DNA of 64,000 bases, taken from contig JAVLUZ010000329.1 of assembly GCA_036768485.1 (NCBI GenBank), positions 496,414 to 560,413 on the forward strand, read 5' to 3'. Both the position numbers and the translations under genes were made by a program. The notes under the pieces were generated by a model that did no database searches, was not told the origin of the DNA, and worked only from the letters and a program-made list of their open reading frames with translations. This DNA comes from Mermis nigrescens (taxonomy: Eukaryota; Nematoda; Enoplea; Mermithida; Mermithidae). Shown in pieces: positions 12,801 to 22,884 of the stretch; positions within the stretch are counted from its first letter, which is position 1, and every line of letters starts with the position of its first letter.

Positions 12801-14063
12801 ATAGATAGTGCTCAATGAGAAACGTCGAAAAATGGTGTTTTTTTCGCCATACCACCACTTTTAAGGCCAATTTTTGACCTTTGAAAAATCTCGCATCCCC
12901 CAGAATTTTCTTGCTGTCCACGTATGCTCACACTGACTTAAAAATGAGTGTTGTGGCAACTTGGTTTTTTGATTGCATCGCAAAAGTCATAAGTTTTTCG
13001 ATTGCCAAAGCCCTGAAATATCTAGTAGTTTGAAACCAATTTACATCGGTAGAATAAACAAATCGCGTTTCGAGTCGAAAACGTGGCTACAGTGGGACAT
13101 GCAGGTGGGGTTTTAGGGTCAGGTTAACCCCATAATGGAGAAAAGGGAAGTTTTCTGTGTAAAATAAGGCAAATAAATGCCAAATGAAACAAAAATCCAG
13201 AATTTTCCGCAAAAGTGCTTGAAATTGATTAGATAATATCGCTTAACATAGTTATTGCGCTATTTTAGCATTCAAATCAGTTTTTGAGTCCATTTCGGCA
13301 TATGAAGACTAGCTGAACCTCAGACCGGCCATGATGTGCATTTATGGTTAATTGTAATTTACACATGCATAGAGACCTCTGATCACAATGTTTAAGCGGG
13401 ATTTGATGAAAAACTGAAGCAGCCTTTCCTCTTCGTTCGAGTCAACCTGAAATAAAAATATAAACTTTAAATACCGATGATTCCAATTTAGTTTTGACTC
13501 AAACTTAGCTCGATTAAAGTATGTTTCATTTATTAGAGAGTCTTTTCGTCAAATTAAATTCACATGAATTCGGATACAAAAGTGACCTTGAAGTGTGATG
13601 CATCTTTGCTACTGGACAATAATAAAGATCGTTTGACATGTAGAATATCATTACTGTCATATTAGTTACTTTTCTAGTCACTGTAAACTCTTTGAAAAAG
13701 CTCTCGAGCAAATGAAAGAGACAATGGTTGAAGTCGATTTTTCATTTGTTTTAAACACGGAATGACTTCGCATTTTGTTCGTTTAGGCATTTTGGGAAGC
13801 GATATGTTTATAATTGGCACGATCTGATTGCCTGCATTTTTTCCGCTTATGATATTTTCAGATACACGCTGCTAAAAAATTTCGACGAGCGCAATTATCA
13901 GTTTTCGGAATATCTTGAAGCAGAAAGCGATCGTTATCAGCGCTTCTTGCCTGAGAATTTCAAAAGTGACGTAAAAAAGATCAAAAACAACCCAGACAAG
14001 CGGCCAGATCAGTTAGTCAACCACGATATCTTCAATCCGCAAAATTATTTGCCATCAGTATGA
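3717..14063 (+). CDS. Five-exon gene for a predicted secreted protein, family unknown
   Basis: Exons 3717-3865, 8146-8407, 10029-10250, 11708-11994 and 13862-14063 join into a 373-residue frame. All four introns are GT-AG and the phases match (2, 0, 0, 2), which is the main evidence that this is one real gene. Residues 1-16 (MIQIATFLVLISLVSS) look like a signal peptide, followed by a basic stretch (KDKHDGKR). The mature part is charged and rich in Lys, Asn and Tyr. Only two cysteines are seen (C274, C281), so it is not a disulfide-rich toxin-like fold. No further membrane segment is evident. I do not recognise the family and assign no function. The introns carry MITEs and hAT-MITEs. The start is preceded directly by a pyrimidine tract and cag, so an upstream 5' UTR exon is possible. 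Confidence 0.8.
4933..5480. repeat. Degenerate short tandem repeats in gene 1 intron 1
   Basis: A motif containing tttttgatgttttgggatgt recurs at about 5188-5300. It is followed (5335-5440) by repeats of tatcttatatcac. Open frames here are low-complexity Phe/Lys-rich artefacts. Confidence 0.6.
5800..6413. mobile_element. MITE with ~180-bp terminal inverted repeats (CTAGCAAAG family)
   Basis: The second copy of the family at 329-1112, inside intron 1. Left arm 5800-5982 and right arm 6235-6413 are inverted copies, and the interior (~250 bp) is unrelated to that of the first copy. A clear TA duplication is not visible on the right side. Confidence 0.8.
6489..7290 (+). repeat. Tandem duplication, ~473-bp unit
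   Basis: 6489-6961 and 6962-7290 are diverged direct copies, starting agctgaagaaa and running through cgatcacagatcaagaaa, gactgcacag, aacccgtatacttcac and gtaatctaca. No protein frame is preserved in both copies. Confidence 0.8.
7475..7500. repeat. Perfect 11-bp hairpin in intron 1
   Basis: ATAGGTAGCGC (7475-7485) and GCGCTACCTAT (7490-7500) are exact complements around the loop TATC. No promoter or terminator role can be supported. Confidence 0.8.
7741..7972 (-). mobile_element. hAT-like MITE copy (CACACCTGGGCGTGG end)
   Basis: A ~232-bp copy of the family also seen at 12671, 48384, 49894 and 54197, with ends CACACCTGGGCG and GTGCTGCCCACGTATG. Its flanks show no clear 8-bp duplication. It lies in intron 1 of gene 1. 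Confidence 0.75.
8146..8407 (+). CDS. Gene 1 exon 2
   Basis: Completes Arg50 and codes for residues 51-137, including a Tyr/Asp cluster (DVDYDYYRHE) and a basic segment. The acceptor is ttcaagcag and the donor GAA|gtaaaa. Frame and phase agree with exons 1 and 3. Confidence 0.8.
10029..10250 (+). CDS. Gene 1 exon 3
   Basis: Codes for residues 138-211 in phase 0/0, with acceptor ctttgtag and donor TAC|gtaaat. The sequence is Lys-rich and likely helical (KQIVNLWVGQKV, GRKEIKDMVF). Confidence 0.8.
11708..11994 (+). CDS. Gene 1 exon 4
   Basis: Codes for residues 212-306 plus two bases of Arg307, with acceptor cttttag and donor ATGAG|gtgaaa. It contains the only two cysteines seen (NNCILWGMVCKT). 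This is the longest stretch of ordinary amino-acid composition in the protein. Confidence 0.8.
12007..12417. mobile_element. TAGTCTG MITE carrying a nested palindromic insertion
   Basis: The outer ends (TAGTCTGTTCCACAC and atgtgttacagactcta) and the arms (ctgacagattgcgattatagc; ataattatcgtaatc) belong to the 165-bp family. The middle is replaced at ~12091-12337 by a second inverted-repeat element. It lies in intron 4, 12 bp after exon 4. Confidence 0.8.
12091..12337. mobile_element. Nested inverted-repeat element (CGCTATGCAAAAAGGTGCTA)
   Basis: The ends CGCTATGCAAAAAGGTGCTA and TAGCACCTTTTGCATAGCG are near-perfect inverted repeats that continue for ~40 bp (atccactttttg). Interior ~160 bp with no frame. 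It is inserted inside the older MITE. Confidence 0.75.
12671..12926 (-). mobile_element. hAT-like MITE with exact 8-bp target duplication
   Basis: Ends CACACCTGGGCGTGG and GTCCACGTATG are flanked by CTCACACT on both sides (12663-12670, 12927-12934). An 8-bp duplication with short inverted ends is typical of hAT transposition. The ~256-bp element has no coding capacity. Confidence 0.88.
13862..14063 (+). CDS. Gene 1 exon 5, C-terminus
   Basis: Completes Arg307 and codes for residues 308-373, ending LPSV and TGA. The acceptor is gatattttcag. The stretch is charged (SDVKKIKNNPDKRPDQ) with no recognised domain. Confidence 0.8.
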
Positions 14064-14100
14064 TCGGATTTGTAAAGCTGCTTTAGTGTATCGCGCGAAA

Positions 14101-14106
14101 ATTAAA
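14101..14106 (+). promoter_or_regulatory. Possible polyadenylation signal of gene 1
   Basis: ATTAAA, the common variant hexamer, lies 38 bases after the stop codon. Cleavage site not determinable. Confidence 0.4.
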
Positions 14107-14163
14107 CACTGTTTTATGAGTAATACATATGTTGAAGTGAAACGTTGCGTAGGTACACACCTA

Positions 14164-14328
14164 TAGTCTGTTTCACATAACTTCGTGCATAAATTCTAAG
14201 AATTTTCATCGACAATAGGCCGAGGTTTACGATAATTATATATCAGATCCATGCTATAATCGCAATCTGTCAGCTTATTGTCGGAGATAGTTTTAAAATT
14301 TATGATCGAACTTGTGTGAAACAGACTA
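14164..14328. mobile_element. 165-bp palindromic MITE (TAGTCTG family)
   Basis: Ends TAGTCTGTTTCAC and GTGAAACAGACTA with TA on each side (14162-14163, 14329-14330). Very similar to 24545-24709. Located about 100 bp past the gene 1 stop codon. Confidence 0.9.
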
Positions 14329-14346
14329 TACGTAGGCATCTATAAT

Positions 14347-14505
14347 ACATAAGTTTCGGCATGAATTTTGAGAATTTTTTCGAAAGTAAGCCGACGGATT
14401 ACGATAATTATATATCAAATCAATGCTTTAATAGCAATCTGTTGGTCTATTGTCGCACATACATAGTTTTTGAAATTTATGCGCAAACTTATGTGAAACA
14501 GACTA
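14347..14505. mobile_element. Second, diverged TAGTCTG MITE copy
   Basis: A further copy begins 18 bp after the previous one: cataagtttcggcatgaa, then taagccgacggattacg, ending atgtgaaacagacta. The left tip is shortened. It is more like the 12007-12417 copy than like its neighbour. Confidence 0.75.
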
Positions 14506-14904
14506 AACTCAAACTTACTGTGGCTCTCGAGAAAATTTACTGAAAAAGCTCGAATAAATGAAAAGACTAGCTACACTCTTTTTCACGTTTTGACTGGCCA
14601 ATGCAGGAACGGTTTGAATCAGGATTGTATTCATTATAAATTGGAAAATTTAAAGTGATTTTATTAAAGAGAAGGAAAGCACAATTATGTATTGTCACTT
14701 TGAAACTATAGTAGATACCTAAATAAAAACAACATGTAAGCGGTCATCATACGTACATATTTTAATATAATGATAATATTTATTAGCCAATTACTACCGT
14801 AGAAAATGCAATAAAAAATTACATGAAAGAAGGATTTAACGAAAGAATGAATGAAAGTTTACAGCATAGCATAATAATGGCTGAGACGAACAGGCGAACC
14901 GCGC
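14506..14904. other. Intergenic, no gene seen
   Basis: AT-rich sequence without a recognised feature between the MITEs and the RT remnant. Confidence 0.45.
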
Positions 14905-15205
14905 TCACGTATGCCCCTTTAGGAACTCATCTGAACAAAGTTTAGAAATCAAATCCTTAAACCGTTTTAAAGATCTACAATCAACAATGCTTTGGGGCAA
15001 AGTATTCCAAATTCTAGCCGTCCTGTTTGCAAAGTCGTTTTTCCTACAGTCTAATGAAATTTGCGGATATAAAGCTTTAATTCACTTACCGATCTGGTAC
15101 CCCTTTCGGGTACGAGTTCAAAAAGTGTTCAAATGAAAGTAAGAGTCTCTTGATTATTCTGGCAAAAGTAAGATCAAAATGAATACGCCGAGTTTCGAGT
15201 CTGTC
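14905..15205 (-). pseudogene. C-terminal remnant of a CR1-like reverse transcriptase
   Basis: Read on the minus strand, pieces such as LETRRIHFDLTFARIIKR and IWNTLPQSIVDCRSLKRFK, ending KGHT and a stop, match the C-terminus of the RT at 25452-25793 (LEIRRIRFALSF, LWNSLPVDVV, LKGHV). The frame is broken between these blocks. The upstream part of an RT of this type continues on the far side of the palindrome at 19084-19296. Confidence 0.7.
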
Positions 15206-16559
15206 AGGATTTAAGAGTCAATGTCTGTAAGAATCACCTTGCTGTAATAGTGACTTACATAAGCAAAAAAATAATTTTTCTTGGTTTTAACATATATTAC
15301 ACAACTTTTTACGCTGATTCCGAATCTGAAAACCGTTTTACACAAAAATGACTTTGCTGACTTATAGGGGTGTAAAGTGTGAAAAATCGGAATATGTGCC
15401 GAATTTCATATGTTGATTGATATTTTCCAGAATAATTAACATTTTTCAATGCAATTTTTTTTTAAATTACAGAAGATTGAATGGGCTTTACAAAATGTAT
15501 AAAAAGTTTGTTTACAGGATCAATTCACAGAATACAGCAGTAAATAAAAGTCAAAAATATGAATTTTTGCACTAACAATATTTTTACTTTTTTAGCCATA
15601 AGTCCAGAGTGGTCATACAGAATCGAACCTTATTTCACCACAATATGTGCCACCTATGTACCCGTGTCTGTGTAAATTATGTAGGAGATGTGATGGATAG
15701 TTATTGACCACTTCTGACAAACGTGAAATTAACTCACGTGTTCAAATTTCAAAAATGATTCATTTGTGCTATAAAAAAATTTAACGTTTCGATCTATAAC
15801 TCTAGAACTGTGAAACATTGTGCAACTGCATTATACCACAGCTTGTACCATCTATGTGCCTAAGTGCTTGCAAAAGATCATGCTTATACCTTAACTGGTT
15901 GTTGACCATTTCTGACAAACGGTAATTGAATTCGATTGGTCAAAGTCGAAAAATCATACATGTGTGGTACAAATAACTTTCCTTTTGAGCTGTAATTCGA
16001 AAAATAAAATTCATCCTGTGGCCACATTACACCACAATTTGCACTATCTATTTGCCTAATTATATTCAAAAATCCATCCACATATGTTTGATATTTATTG
16101 ACCATTTGAGGACTACGTAAACTTGGCTCCATTGGTCAAAATCAAAAAGTCACACATTGGTGCTTCAAAAAATTTTTCTTTCGGCTCTGTAACCCAAGAA
16201 TTAGGACATATTTTTTAAGCGCATTACACCACAGTCTCTACCATATATGTCCCTAATTGTACACAAAAAAATCATCTGCATATTCCACGTATTTATCTAT
16301 CAGCCATATTTCACAAATGTGAACTTAACCTAATTGGTCAAACTGAAGAAATGCATGCTTTTGTTTCAAATAATTTTATTTTCTATTTCTAACGAGAAGT
16401 AAAATCTATCTGGTGACCATAATATGCCACGGTTCGCACTATCTATTTGCCTAATTGCATGCAAAAAATTCATATGTACATATATGTTGGATTATATTTA
16501 TTTATTATTTGTACCTGTAGAAAATCCTAACATAAAGGAATGTTTCATATCGTCAAAAT

Positions 16560-16973
16560 TCAATTGTCAAAACATTCTGAATGAATCAACGTGTCTTCAA
16601 CGTCATATGCCTCATCATCTAGATTTGGGTCTGGTTGGAAAAAATCTCGTGAGCAGTCATCTTCATCAGTTTCAGTTGGGACAATTGCTTTTCTTTTTCG
16701 TGCTTCCCGCGACCAAAATCCTGCAATTTGCTGCCATGATAAAAACTCAGATTGCTTGAATATGGGCAATCTTCGCATTTTAGTTGCAGTCTCCCTTGGA
16801 TCGCACCTTCTTCGAGTCTTAATCCCATCATCAAATTTTTTATGAAAATATTGGCGCTGGTTTTCTGTGACTGCTTTACAAGATCTTTTTTGCCTTAAAG
16901 CCCAGCCAGTTGGTAATCTTTGGATTGAATTATCATCTGCATACATCTCCCATGAATTGCTGCAAAACTTCAT
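16560..16973 (-). pseudogene. Left-arm copy of a C2H2/GWAL-QQI repeat-associated protein, partial
   Basis: A 137-codon minus-strand frame containing RLPTGWALRQK, FHKKFDDGIKTRR, QSEFLSWQQIAGFWSRE and an acidic tail. The order GWAL, (Y/F)xxKFxxG, F..SEFL..QQIxxFxSR resembles a domain I recall from many predicted proteins of cnidarians, sponges and molluscs, often with a C2H2 finger and in repetitive DNA. Its function is unknown to me. This copy lacks the finger. It mirrors 17223-17708 and differs from it by frame-preserving changes plus a few indels. Confidence 0.65.
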
Positions 16974-17041
16974 TTAGACTTGGAAGCCGAGGCATTAGCT
17001 GCCGATTTTCTATTTTTTTCTTGTTTCTTCATCCTAGAAGA

Positions 17042-17708
17042 GCCAATGACAAGGGACTAGTCAACAGCAACATTTGTGCCAGTTTTACCAGAAGAAGACA
17101 GCTCACCAAGATCTTTGCAACTGTTTACTTGTACTGTTCCTGGTTGCGTGAAATCATTACAAAGACATCGATCCCTTGAAAATCACATGTAGATAGCAAA
17201 TCGCCAGTTTTAGCCTGAGCGATTGACATTGCGTGATGCAGCTACGTACAAGAAACAAATAGAAAATCGGCAGCTAATGCCTCGACTTCCAAGTCTAAAT
17301 GAAGTTTTGCAGCAATTCTGGGAGATGTATGCAGATGATGATTCAATCCAAAGATTACCAACTGGCTGGGCTTTAAGGCAAAAAGATCTTGTAAAGCAGT
17401 CACAGAAAACCAGCTCCAATATTTTCATAAAAAATTTGATGATGGGATTAAGACTCGAAGAAAGTGCGATCCAAGGGAGACTGCAACTGAAATGCGAAGA
17501 TTGCCCCCAATTCAAGCAATCTGAGTTTTTATCATGGCAGCAAATTGCAGGATTTTGGTCGCGGGAAGCACAAATAAGAGAAGCAATTGTCCCAACTGAA
17601 ACTGATGAAGATGACTGCTCAGATTTTTTCCAACCAGACCCAAATCTAGATGACGAGGCAGATGACGTTCAAGACACATTGATTCATTCAGAATGTTTAG
17701 TCAATTGA
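17042..17708 (+). pseudogene. Right-arm C2H2-finger/GWAL-QQI gene, frameshifted
   Basis: The spacer (about 17080-17190) encodes a frame with a zinc-finger-like segment, CTVPGCVKSLQRHRSLENH (Cys-x4-Cys-x12-His). It breaks at a TAG after ENHM. Coding resumes in other frames (DSKSPVLA, then ERLTLRDAATY) and stays open from 17223 to 17708 through LPTGWALRQK, SEFLSWQQIAGFWSRE and an Asp/Glu-rich C-terminus. Two frameshifts are therefore needed, so this copy is decayed. Because the finger runs straight into this arm, the plus-strand copy is probably the original and the left arm an inverted duplicate of its 3' part. Confidence 0.65.
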
Positions 17709-19083
17709 ATTTTGACGATATAAAACATATTCCTTTATGTTATGATTTTCTGCAGGTAAAAATAATAAATAAATATAATCCAACATATATGTATGAATTT
17801 TTTGCATGCAATTAGGCAAATAGATAGTGCGAACCCTGGGGTAGTATGGTCACCAGATAGATTTTACTTCTCGTTAGAAATAGAAAATAAAATTATTTGA
17901 AACAAAAGCATGCATTTTTTCAATTTGGCCAATTAGGTTAAGTTCAAACTTGTGAAATATGGCTGATAGATAAGTAGTGGAATATGCAGATGATTTTTTT
18001 GTGTACAATTAGGAACATATATGGTAGAGACTGGTGTAATGCGCTTAAAAAATGTGTCCTAATTCTTGAGTTACAGAGCCGAAAGAAACATTTTTTGAAG
18101 CACCAATGTGTGACTTTTTGATTTTGACCAATGGAGCTAAGTTTACGTTGTCCACAAACGGTCAATAAATATCAAACATATGTTGATGGATTTTAGCATA
18201 TAATTAGGGAAATAGATAATGCAAATTGTGGTGTAATGTAGCCACAAGATGAATTTTATTTTTTTGAATTACAGCTCAAAATGAAAGTTATTTGTACCAC
18301 ACATGTATGATTTTTTCGACTTTAACCAATTGAGTTCAATTACCGTTTGTCAGAAATGGTCAGCAACCACTTAAGGTATACGCATGATCTTTTGCAAGCA
18401 CTTAGGCACATAGATGGTACAAGCTGTGGTATAATGCATTCGCACAATGTTTTACAGTTCTGGAGTTATAGATCGAAACGTTAAATTTTTTATAGCACAA
18501 ATGTATCATTTTTGAAATTTGAACACATGAGTTAATTTCACGTTCGTCAAAAGTGGTCAATAACTATCCATCACATACCCTACATTTTTCACACAGAAAC
18601 GGGTACATAGGTGGCACATATTGTGGTGAAATAAGGTTCGATTCTGTATGACCACTCTGGACTTATGGCTAAAAAAGTAAAACTTTATGCAAGTGCAAAA
18701 ATTCATATTTTTGACCTTTATTGACTGCTGTATCCCGTGGGATGATCCAATAAACAAACTTTTTATACTTTTTGTGAAGCCTATTTGATTTTCTGTAATT
18801 TAAAAAAAATTGCATTGAAAAATGTTCATTATTCCGGAAAATATTAATCATCATATGAAATTCGGCACATATTCCGATTTTTCACACTTTACACCTCTAT
18901 AACTCAGCAAAAAGTCATTTTTGTGTAAAACAGTTTTCAGATTCGGAATCAGCAGAAAAAGTTGTGTAATATATGTTAAAACAAAGAAAAATTATTTTTT
19001 TGCTTATGCAAGGTTAAGGTGGTCCTTACAGAAACTGACTCTTACCCAACCATTCATATAAGACAGTCACCTTGTCGCCATAG

Positions 19084-19296
19084 TCATCTTTTCGTAAATT
19101 TACAATGAACTTTTTCAATACAGTTAATATCTTCAATCAAATAAGGGTTCCAAACCACTGAAGTGTACTCCAAAATGGGTCTTACATAGACTTTGGAAGC
19201 TTTTACCATTATTTCAATATTCTTCGAGACAAAAATTTTCTGGATCAGTGATGCAACTCGAGAAGCTTTAGACGTGTAACTTATGGGCGTTGTCAC
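19084..19296 (-). pseudogene. CR1-like reverse transcriptase fragment (post-palm region)
   Basis: A 70-codon minus-strand frame with KVYVRPILEYTSVVWNPYL and IEKVHCKFTKR, the conserved segment that follows the palm in CR1/Jockey RTs (compare FVVYVRPLLEY at ~25900 and KQFIRPLLEFNTTIWNPY at ~29050). It matches the part that should precede the remnant at 14905-15205. Confidence 0.75.
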
Positions 19297-19334
19297 CTTG
19301 TAGTTGTCTTAGCGCGCGCAAACGAGTTGGCTGA

Positions 19335-21990
19335 TTAAGACACAATTTCTGAGAAGTTCAACCTACGACAATGGTAAGTTGTGATAAGTCATAAATTAAT
19401 CATACCTCAAAACAAGATATATAGCACAGTTTTTTATTTTAAACATCATGATGCTTATCATTCGACTTGAAAACAAAAATTCGCTGTGCTACAGTACGCC
19501 AAACATTGAATTTTTCGTCATTTTCACCATTTTTCTTTACTTTTATTAAAATTCCATTTTCTCCACGAATAATTAATATCATCTATTCAAACAGCTTTGA
19601 ATCGATAGAAGAATAAATTTTAAATTAGCTGAATGCAAAAACTTTTGATACATATCAATTTACACTTCACACTGCGGTTTAAACTCAATAAGTATTCGTT
19701 AAAATTACAAAAAATTTTAACTTATTTTCGGTTCCTGTAGGCCCCTTACATATACAGCAAAAATTTTTGCCCTTTTTACACAGCTTGTGCCTTGGACTAG
19801 ATACAAAAAATATTTTATCAAAAAAAAGTACCCTGGACCACGAAAACAAGCGTCCGATTGACCCAATATACCCAAATTTGCACATAAAAACAGTGCATTG
19901 CATAAGCAGAGCCTTTTTTCAACGAATAATATCCGTAAAAACAGCTACCAATTGATAGAGAAAAAATTTCCTATCAGCTGAATGCAAAAAATTGTTATAC
20001 ACTTTACTTATCACTTTACACTTCAGTTTAAACTTAATACATATTCTTTGAAAATTACAAAAATTTTAACATATTTACGGTTCCTGCGGGTCTGTAACAT
20101 GAAAAGCAAAATAGTTTGCCCTTTTTATACAGCACATCCCTTAGTCTAAACATGAAAAAAATTTCAGCAAAATAAAAGTACCTTGAACTACCAAAACAAG
20201 CGTCCGATTGACCTATTATACCCAAATTTGCATATAAAACAGTGCATTGTATGAGCACAGATTTTTCTCAACGAATAATCAATATCATTCGTTGAAACAG
20301 CTACCAATCGATAGAGAAGAAAATTTCCTATTAGCTGAATGCAAAAAACTGTTATGAACTTCACTTTACACTTTATGCTGCGGTTTAAACTTAGTATACA
20401 TTCGTTAAAAATTACAAAAAATTTTAACATATTTACGGTTCCTGCGGGTCTTTTAAGTGAAAAGCAAAAGTTTTTGCCCTTTTTACCCATAGTCTGAATA
20501 TAAAAAGAAATTTATCAAAATAAAAGCACCCTTAAATACCAAAAAAACGTCCGAACGACCTATTATACCCAAATTTGCATATAAAAACAGTGCATTGCAT
20601 GAGCACAGATTTTTCTCAACGAATAATCAATATCATTCGTTGAAACAGCTACCAATCAATAGAGGTAAAAATTTCCTATTAGCTGAACGCAAACAATTGT
20701 TATACACTTCACTTTACACTTTACATTACACTTTAAACTTAATACATATTCTTCAGGAATTACATACAATAATTTTAACATATTTACGGTTCCTATGGGT
20801 CTGTCCAGGGTACTTTTTTTTGATAAAATTTTTTCGTATTTACTCCAAGGCACAAGCTGTGTAAAAAGGGCAAAAATTTTTGCTGTATATGTAAGGAGCC
20901 TACAGGAACGGAAAACAAGTTAAATTTTTTGTAATTTTTAACAAATACTTATTAAGTTTAATCGCAGCGTAAAGTGTAAAGTAAAATGTATAAAACTTTT
21001 TGCATTCAGCGAATAGGAAATTTCTTTCTCTATCGATTGGTAGCTGTTTAAACGAATGATATTGATTATTCGTTGAAAAAATCTGTGCTCATACAATGCA
21101 CTGTTTTATATGCAAATTCGAATATAATAGGTCAATCGGACGCTTGTTTTGGTACTTCAGGGTACTTTTATTTTGCTAAAATTTTTTATGTTTAGACTAA
21201 GGGATGTGCTGTATAAAAAGGGCAAACTATTTTGCTTTTCATGTAAGAGTCCCGCAGGGACCGTAAATATGTTAAAATTTTTGTAATTTTTAAAGAATAT
21301 GAATTAAGTTTAAACTGCAGTGTAAAGTGATAAGTCCATTGTATAACATTTTTGCATTCAGCGGATGAGAAATTTTTTCTCTATTAATTGATAGCTGTTT
21401 GTACGGTAGCATTCAATGAAAAAAGGCTCTGCTTATGCAATGCACTGTTTTTATATGCAAATTTGGGTATATTGGGTCAATCGGACGCTTGTTTTGGTGG
21501 TCTAGGGTACTTTTTTTTGATAAAATTTTTTTTGTATCTAGTCCAAGGCACAAGCTGTGTAAAAATGGCAAAAAATTTTGCTGTATATGTAAGGGACCTA
21601 CAGGAACCGAAAATAAGTTAAAAATTTTTGTAATTTTTAACGAATACTTATTAAGTTTAAACCGCAGTTTAAAGTGTAAATTAATATGTTACAAAAGTTT
21701 TTGCGTAGGGCTAATTGTAAATTTATTCTTCTATCGATTGAAAGCTGTTTAAATGAATGATATTGATTATTCGTGGAGAAAGTCGAATTTTAATAAAAGT
21801 AATGAAAAATGGTGAAAATGGCAAAAGATTCAATGTTTGGCGTACTGTAGCACAGCGAATTTTTGTTTTCAAGTCAAATGAATAGCATCATGATGTTTAG
21901 AATAAAAAACTGTGCTATATGTTGTTTTGAGGTATGATTAATTTTTGACTTATCTCAAAGTTGGTCGAACTTCTCAGAAATTGTGTCTTA
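19335..21990. repeat. Large inverted repeat with arms of ~355-bp tandem units
   Basis: The outer ends are inverted (ttaagacacaatttctgag at 19335; its complement ending 21990) and stay paired for ~400 bp. Inside, the left side repeats a unit every ~355 bp (marker ggttcctg at about 19730, 20082, 20437, 20789). The right side carries the same unit inverted (about 20892, 21250, 21597). Orientation switches near 20806. Open frames here are by-products of the repeat. Long inverted ends made of tandem subrepeats recall foldback/Galileo-type transposons. Confidence 0.85.
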
Positions 21991-22884
21991 AGTACTTGAA
22001 GTATGTACGGATAACTAAACCGACAGCACGCCGTCGGGGAAGATACCCAACACACAACAACTACCAAAGCAACGAACCCCAGTAAGTACCTTCGGGGCTT
22101 AGCTAAGTACCTATGCTACAGCTAGCGCTGGTCAAGAAGCTGCGGTAAAAACCTGCACTCTTCTAAAATGACCCTGAATACCTACTACCTAAAATCTCCA
22201 CGGACGTAATCAGTCCGGTACTTATGGAGATTATGGGATGGAGATGCCGACCGCAGATCCTAACCAGGAGTAATTAGATAACCCCGGTATTCGCCCTAGG
22301 TCCTTGGACCTTTTTAGACCAAAAGAATAATTTTTCGCGAAAAGAATTGAAAAGGTTTCGCGCCAGATTACCTATGGCGAAACTACTTATAAATTCTGGT
22401 TCCAATAGCACTCTGTATTTAAAACACAACAACAAAGAGCTCTATTCCGGGCTGTCATCCACTATAAAAATTATGTAATAATTTTTATAGATTTTTGATT
22501 CGAAAGAGGAATTATGAATTTTGCACGAAATGATAAATAAAGGTTTTACCCAACGAAATCCGGCAAGAAATAAAGCAGAGGCCGGCCTGTTCCCACTTCC
22601 TAACTGCCTGCGGTATAATGCACCTCTAGACAGTTAATTTTCGTGCTTTTACCGAATCAAACCAAATGTACAGTCTTAGGCGCTGATAAGGTCGGAAACG
22701 ACACGCCAGTAATTATAAAGGCAACTCTGCCACAAAACTAAACTAATAATCGTAGGGGGAATGGCCTACAGTAATATATGAAGAAAAAATTGTATAATGT
22801 TTTTATAACAAAAATGGGTGCTGCTTGCACATAGATTTTTCGGGTCTCTGCACAGGCTCAACGTGAATAGCGGTCATGTCGCCT
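21991..22884. other. No gene recognised
   Basis: Less AT-rich than its surroundings, with short internal inversions (e.g. aaatctccacggacgt and ttatggagatt). No frame of coding character, no tRNA or rRNA. Perhaps untranslated sequence of a decayed retroelement, but unproven. Confidence 0.3.

Larger units (their letters stand above)
15212..19044. repeat. Giant inverted repeat, arms ~1.8 kb, spacer ~220 bp
   Basis: Sequence from 15212 inward to ~17030 reappears as its reverse complement from 19044 back to ~17250, with many substitutions and small indels. Outer tips: taagagtc at 15212 and gactctta at 19037. Both arms carry the 3' part of the same transposon-associated gene, oriented away from the centre. 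The outer ~1.3 kb of each arm is AT-rich with diverged internal repeats of type ttcgatctataactc and accacaatatgtgcc. This could be a foldback-type element or an inverted segmental duplication. Confidence 0.88.

Noticed and set aside
19685..21752. Repeated frames such as CTVFMCKFGYIGSIGRLF
   Set aside because: By-products of the 355-bp tandem unit. They occur on both strands, mirrored by the inverted arms, with unrelated ends.
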